This document shows positions 24,417 to 32,475 of a stretch of DNA of 64,000 nucleotides, in pieces. The stretch lies in contig NC_133026.1 of assembly GCF_048771995.1 (NCBI RefSeq), positions 119,617,501-119,681,500 of the forward strand, in the 5' to 3' direction. This DNA is from Taeniopygia guttata. Lineage: Eukaryota; Chordata; Aves; Passeriformes; Estrildidae. How positions within the stretch are numbered: position 1 is the stretch's first letter; each line of letters opens with the position of its first letter. Made by a program: the position numbers and the translations under genes. The notes under the pieces are model-generated. The model worked only from the letters and a program-made list of their open reading frames with translations. It ran no database searches and had not been told where the DNA came from.

Positions 24417-27284
24417 TTAGGGCACAGGGGTATAGGGAAGGCGGGTAAGGTAAGGGGGTAAGGGAAAGGTAACTGGAGGGGAAGGGGTATTTTGAAATGT
24501 CGAGTCCGGTGGGTGGTACAGTCTGGTGATGAGGACTCGGGACACCAAGTTGGGACGGCTCCCGGTCCTCTTCTTCTTTCTTCTTCTCCATGCGACTGCG
24601 TCGTCCGGTGTTGTGGGAGACGCAGCCTGTGGGTTCTGTGGCGACGGTGGTTCTGCAGCTGGGGCATCTTCGAGGAATGGCTTCACGTATTTTCCCGGAA
24701 TCCATTTTGGGCCATTAGCTGTTGAAACACAGGCATACCCTCTCCCCCAGGTTATTAAGGGAAAGGGCCCTGTGATGGCTCGGGATTCCGGGTCCCGGAC
24801 AAGGACCGGTGGGCGCTCCTTCAAAAGTGCTCGCGTGGTGTTCGTAAAGTGCCTGATGACGGGCGGGTCTGGCTCACGGTCGGTGCAATTTAAGAAATTC
24901 AGTACATAAAGTGCTTTACTAAGGCGCTCGACCGGAGTCATGGACAACGCCGCGTCATGTTGCTGATCGAGCAATCTTTTGAGTTCTTTGTGGGAGCGCT
25001 CCACTATGGCCTGCCCTGTGGGATTGTGAGGAATTCCGGTGGTATGTTTGATACCCCATTGCTGCAGAAACAGTTCGAATTGTTTCGAGGTGAGTCCCGG
25101 GCCGTTGTCGGTCTTAATTGCCTTCGGGACTCCCAGTGTCGCGAATGCCATGAATAAGTGTTTTTTCGCATCTTTCGTCTTCTCTCCAGTATGGAGAGAG
25201 GCGAAGATGGCACCTGAAAACGTGTCAACTGACACATGTATGTATTTAAGGCGGCCAAAAGCATTGTAGTGTGTCACATCCATCTGCCACAGCTCCAAAG
25301 CTCCCAGTCCCCGGGGGTTAACCCCTGACGCCACTGGTGGAAGGGCGAGGGACTGACAGCTGGGGCAAGTGGCGAGGATGGCCTTGGCCTGTTCCTTTGA
25401 GATTTTGAATTGCCTGGCAAGGGCAGGAGCGTTCTGGTGGAAAAACGCATGACTGAGCCTTGCCTGTGCAAAGATGTCTGGGACGGTATTAGTAAGTGAA
25501 TGTACAGAAGAAGAGGTGGTGGCGATAACCGCTGCTAAATGGTCTGCCCTCCGGTTGCCCTCAGCGATGGCTCCTGGCAGGTCTGTGTGCGCCCGGACGT
25601 GCATTATGTGATAGGGTTGCTCGCGGTGGGAGATCAGCCAAATTAATTCCGTGAGCAACCCGAACAGTTTTTTGTTTTGAATTTCTTTGAGCATGGCGTG
25701 TTCTGCCCGCTCTGCTATCCCGGCTACATACGCCGAATCAGTAACCAGATTGAAAGGCTGTTGGAATTTTTTGAATGCTCTCACGACCGCAGCAAGTTCT
25801 GCGATCTGGGGGGAACCCTCAACGATTTGGATATCAGACTCCCACTTCTGACTTTCCGGGTCCTTCCAGGTGATCACTGATTTGTGGGATTTTCCCGATC
25901 CATCAGTGAACACTGTGAGAGCATCTTTAATTGGGGTTTTACTTTTATAGGATTTTGGAGCCAAATAGAAGGTATCCTTAAACAGTTTATGTTTAGGATA
26001 ATGTATGGAAATTTGGCCGGGGTAGCTATCCAGAGAAATTTGTAAATTTTCGTTGGTTTGCAGGAGAGACTCCAATTGTTCAAAATTTAAAGGGACATAA
26101 ATGCAAGCCGGATCGCACCCTGCGAGGGTCCGGAGGCGTTGCCTGCCTTTAATGATGAGTTTGGCCATCAATTCAGCGGGTGTGGAGATGGTCTTTGGGG
26201 GCTGGTGCGGAAGGAACAGCCACTCGATGATAAGGAGTGGGTCCTTACGCCCAGTATCCCACTGAAACAGCAACCCATGGAAGTTTGGGCACTTACCCAA
26301 GATGGCAAGGGTAATGGGAAGGACCCGGTCCACACGGTGCGCCTGGCGGGATCTGATGGCCTCCGCAACTCTCTCCAGGGCTCCCTTCGCGGCAGGTGTC
26401 AGCTCGCGTGGAGAAGCCAGGTCGCCGTCTCCTCTCAGGAGTTCGAAGAGGGGCGCCAGTTCCTCCGTGGTGAGTCCCAGGAGAGGTCGGATCCACGTGA
26501 TGGTGCCGCAGATCTGCTGCAGATCCCGCAGGGTCCGTGGGTCGTCTTTGATGGTCACAGACTGGGGCGCGACGGTCCTTCCCGTGATGGTGATGCCCAA
26601 GTACTTCCATGGGGCGGAGAGCTGGATCTTCTCCTCCGCAATCTGAAATCCCGCGTCCTTGATGGCTTTTATTGTCTTGTTGAGGGCTGCGCGGAGGTAG
26701 GTGGTCGTCTCCGCGCAGACAAGAACGTCGTCCATGTAATGTAATATGATGGCTTCAGGGAAAAGTCGGCGGATTGGCGAGAGAACCTGTGCTACAAAGG
26801 TTTGGCAGAGCACTGGAGAATTTTTCATTCCCTGGGGCAAGGTGGTCCATTGATACCTTTTATAAGGTTCCGCCCGATTAATTGATGGAACGGAAAAGGC
26901 GAACCTGGGGGCATCTCCAGGATACAGGGGGATGTTAAAAAAGCAGTCCTTGATGTCAATGACTGCGAGCTGCCAATCCCGGGGAAGCATGGAGGGTGAG
27001 GGAAGCCCAGGCTGGAGGGGGCCCATGTCTTCAATGACATCATTTACCCTGCGGAGGTCCTGGAGCAGGCGCCACTTGTCTTTGCCTGGTTTTTTAATTA
27101 CAAAGACAGGGGTGTTCCAAGGGCTGGTGGAGGGTATTAAATGCCCAAGGCGCACCTGCTCTTCTACAAGTTCGTTGAGCGCATTTAATTTTTCCTCCAC
27201 AAGGGGCCACTGATCCACCCACACCGGAACATCGGTCTTCCAATTCAACGGTGGGGAGGTGCGCTCCGCAGTGGCCCACACTAA
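24417..27284 (-). CDS. pol: Pol: reverse transcriptase, RNase H and integrase
   Basis: The coordinates start at the first codon after the -1 shift from pro (955 residues). Residues below are counted from a GTG three codons upstream. Reverse transcriptase: VIDIKD (D113), LPQGMKNSP (152-160) and YMDD (186-189). RNase H: D464 in TDGSG, E499, D519 and D584. Integrase: an HHCC zinc finger (H615, H619, C643, C646) and the catalytic triad D672, D729, E765 with exactly 35 residues between the last two. A proline-rich and basic tail (about 875-958) follows. The catalytic residues I could place are all present and no stop interrupts the frame. Pol would copy the genome and integrate it. The frame ends 96 bases before env, in the same frame as env. 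Confidence 0.96.
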   Translation of the reverse strand, partial: LVWATAERTSPPLNWKTDVPVWVDQWPLVEEKLNALNELVEEQVRLGHLIPSTSPWNTPVFVIKKPGKDKWRLLQDLRRVNDVIEDMGPLQPGLPSPSMLPRDWQLAVIDIKDCFFNIPLYPGDAPRFAFSVPSINRAEPYKRYQWTTLPQGMKNSPVLCQTFVAQVLSPIRRLFPEAIILHYMDDVLVCAETTTYLRAALNKTIKAIKDAGFQIAEEKIQLSAPWKYLGITITGRTVAPQSVTIKDDPRTLRDLQQICGTITWIRPLLGLTTEELAPLFELLRGDGDLASPRELTPAAKGALERVAEAIRSRQAHRVDRVLPITLAILGKCPNFHGLLFQWDTGRKDPLLIIEWLFLPHQPPKTISTPAELMAKLIIKGRQRLRTLAGCDPACIYVPLNFEQLESLLQTNENLQISLDSYPGQISIHYPKHKLFKDTFYLAPKSYKSKTPIKDALTVFTDGSGKSHKSVITWKDPESQKWESDIQIVEGSPQIAELAAVVRAFKKFQQPFNLVTDSAYVAGIAERAEHAMLKEIQNKKLFGLLTELIWLISHREQPYHIMHVRAHTDLPGAIAEGNRRADHLAAVIATTSSSVHSLTNTVPDIFAQARLSHAFFHQNAPALARQFKISKEQAKAILATCPSCQSLALPPVASGVNPRGLGALELWQMDVTHYNAFGRLKYIHVSVDTFSGAIFASLHTGEKTKDAKKHLFMAFATLGVPKAIKTDNGPGLTSKQFELFLQQWGIKHTTGIPHNPTGQAIVERSHKELKRLLDQQHDAALSMTPVERLSKALYVLNFLNCTDREPDPPVIRHFTNTTRALLKERPPVLVRDPESRAITGPFPLITWGRGYACVSTANGPKWIPGKYVKPFLEDAPAAEPPSPQNPQAASPTTPDDAVAWRRRKKKRTGSRPNLVSRVLITRLYHPPDSTFQNTPSPPVTFPLPPYLTRLPYTPVP

Positions 27285-28129
27285 AAATCCCACGCAGGGC
27301 TAGGGATGTCAAGGCGGGCACCCCACTGGGACAATACGTCCCTGCCTAATAGCATGATGTTGGAAGATACCACAAACGGTCGAATTGTGGCTATTTGTCC
27401 CTCTGGACCCTCCACACTTACCAGGCGTCGGCTGCGCATGGAGTTGACAGCTCCGCCCACTCCGGAGATTGTGCCACAAGGGGGCACCAACTCCCAGTCG
27501 CGGGGCCACTTTGCCTTGGGAATGATGGTGACATCCGCCCCAGTGTCTGCCATTAGGTCCATCGCCACCGACTTTCCCTGCAAAGAAAGCACGGTCCGAA
27601 TTATAGGTCTTTCTTTAGTTACATTTTGAGTCAGAAAAACATGAATGTCCTGTCCAGAGTTCCGTTCAGAGAGGTCGTTTGAGTCCAGCAGATAGAGCAG
27701 GGCGAAAGGGAGTCCTCTGCCCAAGGTGTAGGGGGGCTCATGGCAGGTGACCGAGACCGTTACCTCGGACCCCGGTGGGACACACACCACTTCAGGGATG
27801 ATGGAGATCCTGTCGGGTGTGTGCCTTGCGTCTCCAACAATGAGGACGGTCGCTTCGCCCTGGCAGTGAGGGGGCTCCAGGAACCCCGCGGGGACTCTCA
27901 CCAGGTCCTCATCCTGGAAGGTGACAGTCATGGAGCTCTTGAGGACCCGGCGGCGGCCAGGATCTAAGTTGGCCGTTCTTCGGAGGAGGCGAAGTCCGTC
28001 GTCGGTGCTCCGCCAATCCTCCGAAACTGTCCCCTGGGCCATTGGTCCTCCCGGATAGTAGGGAGGCTCGGGCGCTGAGAAGGGCCATTTGTTGTCCTCA
28101 CGCGGCCCCTCCTCGCGCTCCGCGGCCCG
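27281..28129 (-). CDS. pro: Pro: retroviral aspartic protease, reached by -1 frameshift from gag
   Basis: The coordinates run from the first codon after the -1 shift to the stop (282 residues). The open frame extends further upstream inside gag but has no need of its own start. The protease domain is in the C-terminal half. Its catalytic triplet DTG lies at about 195-197 (MADTGADVTII), and the LLGRD flap/C-terminal signature follows about 65 residues later. It would process the Gag, Gag-Pro and Gag-Pro-Pol precursors. About 120 residues precede the domain, the place of the dUTPase in many betaretroviral Pro proteins, but I cannot see the conserved dUTPase motifs. The protein ends soon after the protease and lacks a glycine-rich G-patch. 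The frame overlaps the end of gag by about 166 bases. Confidence 0.9.
   Translation of the reverse strand, partial: RAAEREEGPREDNKWPFSAPEPPYYPGGPMAQGTVSEDWRSTDDGLRLLRRTANLDPGRRRVLKSSMTVTFQDEDLVRVPAGFLEPPHCQGEATVLIVGDARHTPDRISIIPEVVCVPPGSEVTVSVTCHEPPYTLGRGLPFALLYLLDSNDLSERNSGQDIHVFLTQNVTKERPIIRTVLSLQGKSVAMDLMADTGADVTIIPKAKWPRDWELVPPCGTISGVGGAVNSMRSRRLVSVEGPEGQIATIRPFVVSSNIMLLGRDVLSQWGARLDIPSPAWDF
27284..27290 (-). promoter_or_regulatory. pro-pol -1 frameshift site GGATTTT
   Basis: In the pro frame the minus strand reads G_GAT_TTT followed immediately by the stop TAG. It resembles the pro-pol slippery site of MMTV (G_GAT_TTA). Backing up one base gives entry to the pol frame at TTA (27284). 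The stop codon placed directly after the heptamer would favour slippage. Confidence 0.75.
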
Positions 28130-30147
28130 TTTCCCGCCGGCTGGTATGGCGGGAAAGAGTTCCTGGGTGGGGGTCTTGGGGAAGGCATGTATGGGTTGTA
28201 AAACTGCTCCGGGGGCCAGTGTGGACAGTTCGCTTGTATGTGGCCCATCTGGCCACACCCGAAGCAGCGCACAGTGTTCATGTTTAACATTGCCTCCCCC
28301 ACCCCTTTACTCACTGCCATTGCGACCGTTACCTCTGTAGATGTTGCTTTGACGCATGCCTCCACCATCTGGGAGATGGTGGGCTCGGGGTCCTGCGGTA
28401 ACGCCCTTAAGATCTTCTTGGTCTCCGCAGAGGCGTTGGTCACTGCCATCTTTCGGAGGAGCTCTTCCCTCGCCGCAGGGTGCTCTATCTGCCTGTCTAT
28501 GGCCTCTCTGAGGCGGTCGACAAATTTGATAAATGACTCGTCCGGTCCTTGTAAGATAGTAGAAAAGCTTTGGGAGGGAGTTCTGCCGTCCGGGATTTTC
28601 AGCAGCGCGGCACGGCCAGCCTCTCTGATGTCATCGAGGAGCGCTATTGGTAGTTGGATCTGGTCCTCTGGCTGGCCGAACTCTCCATCTCCCGCAACAG
28701 CCTCCATTACCTCATCACCCGTGCCCAGGGTCGCTGCTAGGTTGTGCTTTACAATGAGAGGTTTCAGCAGCTTTTTCCACTGAACCTCCCAAAGCAGCAG
28801 TTCCGTGGGGGACAACAGGGATTTGGCAATGTACTTGATATCATGCTGTACCAGTGTCCGTCCGGAAAAAGTAAGGTCCAGTACATTTTTAAAGAATGGC
28901 GACTCGCGGCCATAGTCCTTTGCCGCTTTCCTCAGCTCCTTCACCTCAGCGTATGGCACTTGCTCCCACCGGGGCCGCTTTCCCCTCTCCCTTATCACCG
29001 GTGCCGCAAAAGGCCCAAGGTCACGGGCGAGGTCTAAGTCCCCGTCCTCGATGGCCGCTGCCCGTATCTTAGCCCACCCGCCTCCCGACCTAGGTGCGGG
29101 CCGGGGGCTGTCCCTGTCCTCATCCTCTTCGGAGGATGAGGCAGGACGGGTGAGGGCCTTGAACCTCTCCCTGACCGTTGGGCTCCGGTGGTGTGGAGCC
29201 CTGCAGGCCAAGATGGCCTGCTTCCGGCCAGGCCGACTTCCGGTTCCGGTAGCGTGGGAACCGGAAGTGGCTGGAGAGGGGGAGGCAGGACTAGGCTCAC
29301 CTCCCGGGGCGGGGCCTTCCGGCAGGGAGTTCCCACCCACAGGGGCGTGGCCTTCCTGTAGGCCGGTCCCTCCCACCGGGGGCCCACCCAGGGGCGCGGT
29401 CAAGGGGACGGAAGGGGCGGGTCCCGACGATGACACCATCGACGTATCAGACGGGGCGGGACCCGACGCGGGGGCGGCACTCGACGGAGGCGGGGTCAAT
29501 GGGGAAATGGCGGGAACCCGAGGGGAGTAGGGAGGAGCTGGGACGCCATTTTGTGGCGCTTCTGATGCCAGCTCGGCCATGCGGCCGGCGCCATTTTGTG
29601 ATGTATGCTGGCACAGATTAGGAATTGAACAGCAAGGTTTTAAACTGGGGACAGGGGTCTGAGGGTCTTGGGACGAGGAAAGGGTCGAACTGGGGTGGCC
29701 AGTCCCAGGTCGAAAAGAGGACAGGATGGGACGGGGAGCAGCAGGGAGACGGTGGCAACCCTGTGCCGGACTTTGGCAGGGTCTGCTGCCCGACCCACCC
29801 TTAGGGGAAAAGGGATTAGGAGTGGGGGGGACGGAATGAGGGTTAGGAAAACTGGGGGCCCAACTCTCCCGTTTTTGTTTAAATAACGTAAAAATGGAAT
29901 GAAATAAAGGAAAGAAACGTCCCACTTTAAAATTCCCCTTAACTTGCAAATCGTATAATAAACGCCCAACTTTTCCCCAAAACTGAACAGAGTTAAAATC
30001 TTCCTGTGCAGTGTCAGGAAGGTGGTCAAAAATTAAGTTAATTAAGGCTTTTAAATCCCTTTTGTTAAAAGAAATGTTTCCCAAGACAAGGGAGGACTTA
30101 ACATGGGAGTAGAAATCCCGCCGAGCCGGAGACATACGGTTTCCCAT
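27964..30147 (-). CDS. gag: Gag polyprotein of the endogenous retrovirus
   Basis: A 727-residue structural polyprotein that would form the particle. The ATG start is followed by Gly2 (MGNRMS), a plausible myristoylation signal for membrane targeting of the matrix region (about 1-95). A long proline-rich linker follows (about 96-350), holding an acidic serine patch near 338-346. The capsid region then runs from about 383 to 600, with a major homology region around QGPDESFIKF (533-542). One zinc knuckle, CX2CX4HX4C at 628-641, marks the nucleocapsid, followed by a basic, proline-rich tail. Only one knuckle is present, where most alpha- and betaretroviruses have two. I found no exact PPxY or PTAP/PSAP late motif. 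The canonical frameshift site lies near codon 671-673. The frame is unbroken. Confidence 0.95.
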   Translation of the reverse strand: MGNRMSPARRDFYSHVKSSLVLGNISFNKRDLKALINLIFDHLPDTAQEDFNSVQFWGKVGRLLYDLQVKGNFKVGRFFPLFHSIFTLFKQKRESWAPSFPNPHSVPPTPNPFSPKGGSGSRPCQSPAQGCHRLPAAPRPILSSFRPGTGHPSSTLSSSQDPQTPVPSLKPCCSIPNLCQHTSQNGAGRMAELASEAPQNGVPAPPYSPRVPAISPLTPPPSSAAPASGPAPSDTSMVSSSGPAPSVPLTAPLGGPPVGGTGLQEGHAPVGGNSLPEGPAPGGEPSPASPSPATSGSHATGTGSRPGRKQAILACRAPHHRSPTVRERFKALTRPASSSEEDEDRDSPRPAPRSGGGWAKIRAAAIEDGDLDLARDLGPFAAPVIRERGKRPRWEQVPYAEVKELRKAAKDYGRESPFFKNVLDLTFSGRTLVQHDIKYIAKSLLSPTELLLWEVQWKKLLKPLIVKHNLAATLGTGDEVMEAVAGDGEFGQPEDQIQLPIALLDDIREAGRAALLKIPDGRTPSQSFSTILQGPDESFIKFVDRLREAIDRQIEHPAAREELLRKMAVTNASAETKKILRALPQDPEPTISQMVEACVKATSTEVTVAMAVSKGVGEAMLNMNTVRCFGCGQMGHIQANCPHWPPEQFYNPYMPSPRPPPRNSFPPYQPAGNGPRSARRGRVRTTNGPSQRPSLPTIREDQWPRGQFRRIGGAPTTDFASSEERPT
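28129..28135 (-). promoter_or_regulatory. gag-pro -1 frameshift site GGGAAAC
   Basis: On the minus strand the heptamer falls exactly in the gag frame as G_GGA_AAC, a textbook X_XXY_YYZ slippery site also used at gag-pro of betaretroviruses such as MPMV. Downstream, CGCGG can pair with CCGCG and an outer GGGC with GCCC, giving a GC-rich hairpin within about 50 bases. A slip of -1 here leads directly into the open pro frame. Confidence 0.88.
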
Positions 30148-30238
30148 TATGTCAAAAACGGCTAAAAATTCCCCAAGGAGGCAAAGGAGAAACAGAAAAG
30201 AAAAGAGACGGGGTCAGGTGCCAGACGGGGCACGAAAA

Positions 30239-30245
30239 ACTCACC
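30239..30245 (-). promoter_or_regulatory. Candidate major splice donor (GGTGAGT) in the viral leader
   Basis: On the minus strand the leader carries G/GTGAGT, a near-consensus donor, about 96 bases upstream of the gag start codon. Spliced to an acceptor just before env (for example the AG at 24329-24328 after a pyrimidine-rich stretch), it would give the env mRNA. The position outside gag means env would start on its own AUG, unlike alpharetroviruses, where the env message borrows the first gag codons. Confidence 0.6.
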
Positions 30246-30503
30246 ACAAAGGACGCCCGTCGAAAAGAAGATAGCCTCAAAGGGGGGTGGAAGCGCTGCA
30301 GGTCCGGAGTGCGAGGGAGCTTCCGCGAAGCTGCTGTTCCTGCTCCTCCGGGTGTCTGCAGCCCACGAGGCGAGGGGTCTTCAGAAAACGAAGCACCGTC
30401 GTCCGTGGAACCACGTCCGAACGGCGCTTGAGTTCCTCGGGCAGCCGGCTCACGGAGTCGAAGCTGTCGAGGAGACGCTCTCCGCTGGACTCCGTGCAGG
30501 GGT

Positions 30504-30521
30504 CAGCGTGTTCGGGCGCCA
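30504..30521 (-). other. Primer-binding site, tRNA-Lys type
   Basis: Two bases inside the 5' LTR the minus strand reads TGGCGCCCGAACACGCTG. The first 13 bases match the complement of the tRNA-Lys3 3' end (TGGCGCCCGAACA), and the last five differ at most positions. Lys-tRNA primers are usual for betaretroviruses and lentiviruses, whereas alpharetroviruses normally use tRNA-Trp. Confidence 0.85.
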
Positions 30522-30523
30522 GT

Positions 30524-31035
30524 TATAGCGCGTCCGGTCCGCTCCGACTGAGTCGGGGACCTCGAGCACGCTATGATGGTAATAAAGAGAGTCTTCCACC
30601 AGGCGGGGTCTCTCAGACGGCTTTATTCCGAGGGTTGATCGAGGGAAAGCGAGGAGGGCGAAGGGAAGCAACCACTCAGAGGGCGAGCCAGCTCTGAGAG
30701 CCCCGAACCAGGGCGGGGCAGGGTTTATAACTGTATCAGGGTAGGAGGGTCCGAGGGTAGAGCATCCAACCGGGTGAGGGTATGAGGGTGGAGTCAACGG
30801 AGAGCGACATGGCAACGGCCAACTGGGATAAAGGGAAGGAGTGGTTTCGAGGGAGGAACCAATGGGGGTACAAAGAACTTAGAACTTTCCAGAACAAAGG
30901 GAAGGGGAACAAAATGATTGACATAAACTGGGGGAAGGGAGAACAGATGACAGACAACTTGGGAGGCGGGAAAGCTACACATCTGTGGCCTCCCATGGCA
31001 ATGCAGGGAGGTCACTAGCCACACCCCCTCCCACA
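30524..31035 (-). repeat. 5' LTR of the provirus (512 bp)
   Basis: On the minus strand this LTR starts TGTGGGAGGG and ends GCGCTATA. It matches the copy at 22508-23019 over its full length by eye. Inside it are an inverted CCAAT (30859-30863), a TATAAA (30724-30729) and a downstream AATAAA (30622-30627). This gives the usual U3-R-U5 order with R beginning near 30,700 and U5 running to the primer-binding site. The inner end is TA and not the usual CA. Confidence 0.96.
30724..30729 (-). promoter_or_regulatory. TATA box of the 5' LTR
   Basis: TATAAA on the minus strand lies about 130 bases downstream of an inverted CCAAT box (30859-30863) and just upstream of a GC box, GGGCGGGGC (30711-30719). 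Transcription would be expected to start near 30,695-30,700, which marks the U3/R border. The same motif sits in the 3' LTR at 22708-22713. Confidence 0.75.
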
Positions 31036-31041
31036 TCTAAT
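31036..31041. repeat. Target-site duplication, right copy (TCTAAT)
   Basis: This is the second copy of the six-base duplication that flanks the provirus, next to the outer end of the 5' LTR. Both copies being intact argues that this is an original insertion and not a product of recombination between elements. Confidence 0.9.
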
Positions 31042-31900
31042 TATCTAAAGAGAGTCATAGTAACAAAATATTGCCATTCCTTTACTTGTTTTTATTTACT
31101 AGTAGAAGTTCTGAATGGTTTTTGGAGCCCAAGACATATCTGAATACCATCAGGCAAGTACAGCACAGAGAAATAAAAAGTTCAATATTATTCCATAGCC
31201 CAGCAAATGAGAACAGTCTCTGTCTCCCATTCTGACCACAAGATGTAGCTGTCCCGTTCCATACCGACCCTTTCATTCAGGATTACAGGCTGTCATTACT
31301 TACCAAACCAAAAAGCCAGTGTAAATAGGAAATGCTTCAGGAGAACCTGTGCTGGGAAAACACACCAAGAGCAGGTTGTAGAGCGTCCCCAGGGTCCTTC
31401 ACCACAAGATGTTCCAGCCCTGATCAGAGAGGACAAAATCTGCTGGGGCAAGAACTGTTCTGTGGCTATAACCTGGGCAGGAGTGCGCCACGCTGAGCTG
31501 GGCAGGCCTGTAGGAGCAGGCTGGACCCTACATCCTGGGTGGCTCCTCTCCCTTCCATCTTCTTTTAATACTTGTATTTTGTTCTGGGTAAGGCACAGTT
31601 GGTGCCACGCTATATGGACCCATGCATACACCACCTTTGCACCTACACCCTGTTCCCGTATTTCTTGGCCACACTGGCAGGGAATTGGGGTGCTGGGGGA
31701 CATTCAGGGATTTTCCACTGGAGCTGTGGGCAGCCCATGCACACACAGACCGCCCCCCCCCACAGGAGGCTCCTTAGGCCTCACCATCCATGGGCTTATT
31801 GGAGGAGCCATGGCTGGTAGCAAGGGCCCTAACACCATTCCAGCACCATTCCTAATGCTGATCCCCACATCATTCATTCCCAACACTCTGAGCAATCCCC
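31042..31900. other. Unassigned flank between provirus and CR1
   Basis: This is moderately GC-rich DNA with several overlapping open frames under 180 codons on both strands and no recognisable domain. It may be old, unrecognised repeat sequence. Confidence 0.5.
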
Positions 31901-32475
31901 AACCATGCGAAGCTCAACAAGGGAAAGCTCTGGATTCTGCACCTGGGGTGGGGCAACCCTGGATGTATGGACAGACTGCGGAATGAGGGGCTGGAAAGCA
32001 GCAACGTGGAAAAGGATCTGGGAGTCCTGGGCAATGGCAAATTGAATCTGAGTCAGCCAGGAGGGCCAAGTGTGTCCTGGGGTGCATCACAGACAGCATG
32101 GCCAGCCAGACAAGGGAGGGGATTGTCCTGCTCTGCTCTGCACTGGGGCGGCCTCACCCCGAGTGCTGGGGGCAGTTTTGGGCTCCTCAATATCAAAAAG
32201 ACATTAAACTATCATAGAGTATCCAAAGCAGGGCCACGAGGATGGTGAAGGGCCTTGAGGGGAGTATGTGGAGTGACTGAGGTCACTTGGTCTGTTCAGC
32301 CTGGAGGAGGCTGAGGGGAGACCTCCCTGCAGTTACAAATCCCTCACGAGGGGAAGAGGAGGGCAGGCACTGATCTGTTCTCTGTGGTGACAGTGACAGG
32401 ACTGAGGGAACGGCCTGAGGCCTGTCAGGGGAGGTTTAGGTTGGACATTAGGAAAAGGTTCTTCCACCGGAGAGC
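31901..32475 (+). mobile_element. CR1 LINE fragment (3' part of ORF2)
   Basis: The plus strand shows the 3' end of a CR1 reverse-transcriptase ORF in decayed form: segments like CTGGAAAGCAGC, GGACATTAGGAAAAGGTTCTTC and the GCTGAGGGGAGACCT block are characteristic of avian CR1. It has many indels and no open frame. It breaks off at a GC-rich segment, and its likely 3' end resumes at 32838. Confidence 0.85.

Larger units (their letters stand above)
22508..31035 (-). mobile_element. Complete endogenous retrovirus (beta-like gag-pro-pol with alpha-like env), apparently intact
   Basis: An 8,528-bp provirus reads on the minus strand in the order 5' LTR, primer-binding site, leader with splice donor, gag, pro, pol, env, polypurine tract, 3' LTR. 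It is bounded by a 6-bp duplication, TCTAAT. All four reading frames are open from end to end and the two 512-bp LTRs show no difference by eye, so the insertion is recent. Its GC-rich, CpG-containing sequence stands out sharply against the AT-rich flanks. The reading-frame layout (gag -1 pro -1 pol) and the Lys-type primer site are typical of betaretroviruses and ERVK-class elements. Env has alpharetrovirus features. Whether it is transcribed or can form particles cannot be judged from sequence. Confidence 0.97.

Noticed and set aside
26139-26744. 201-codon open frame on the plus strand
   Set aside because: It is antisense to the reverse transcriptase part of pol. Like the plus-strand frames at 28238-28783 and 29051-29530, it is a shadow of GC-rich viral coding sequence.
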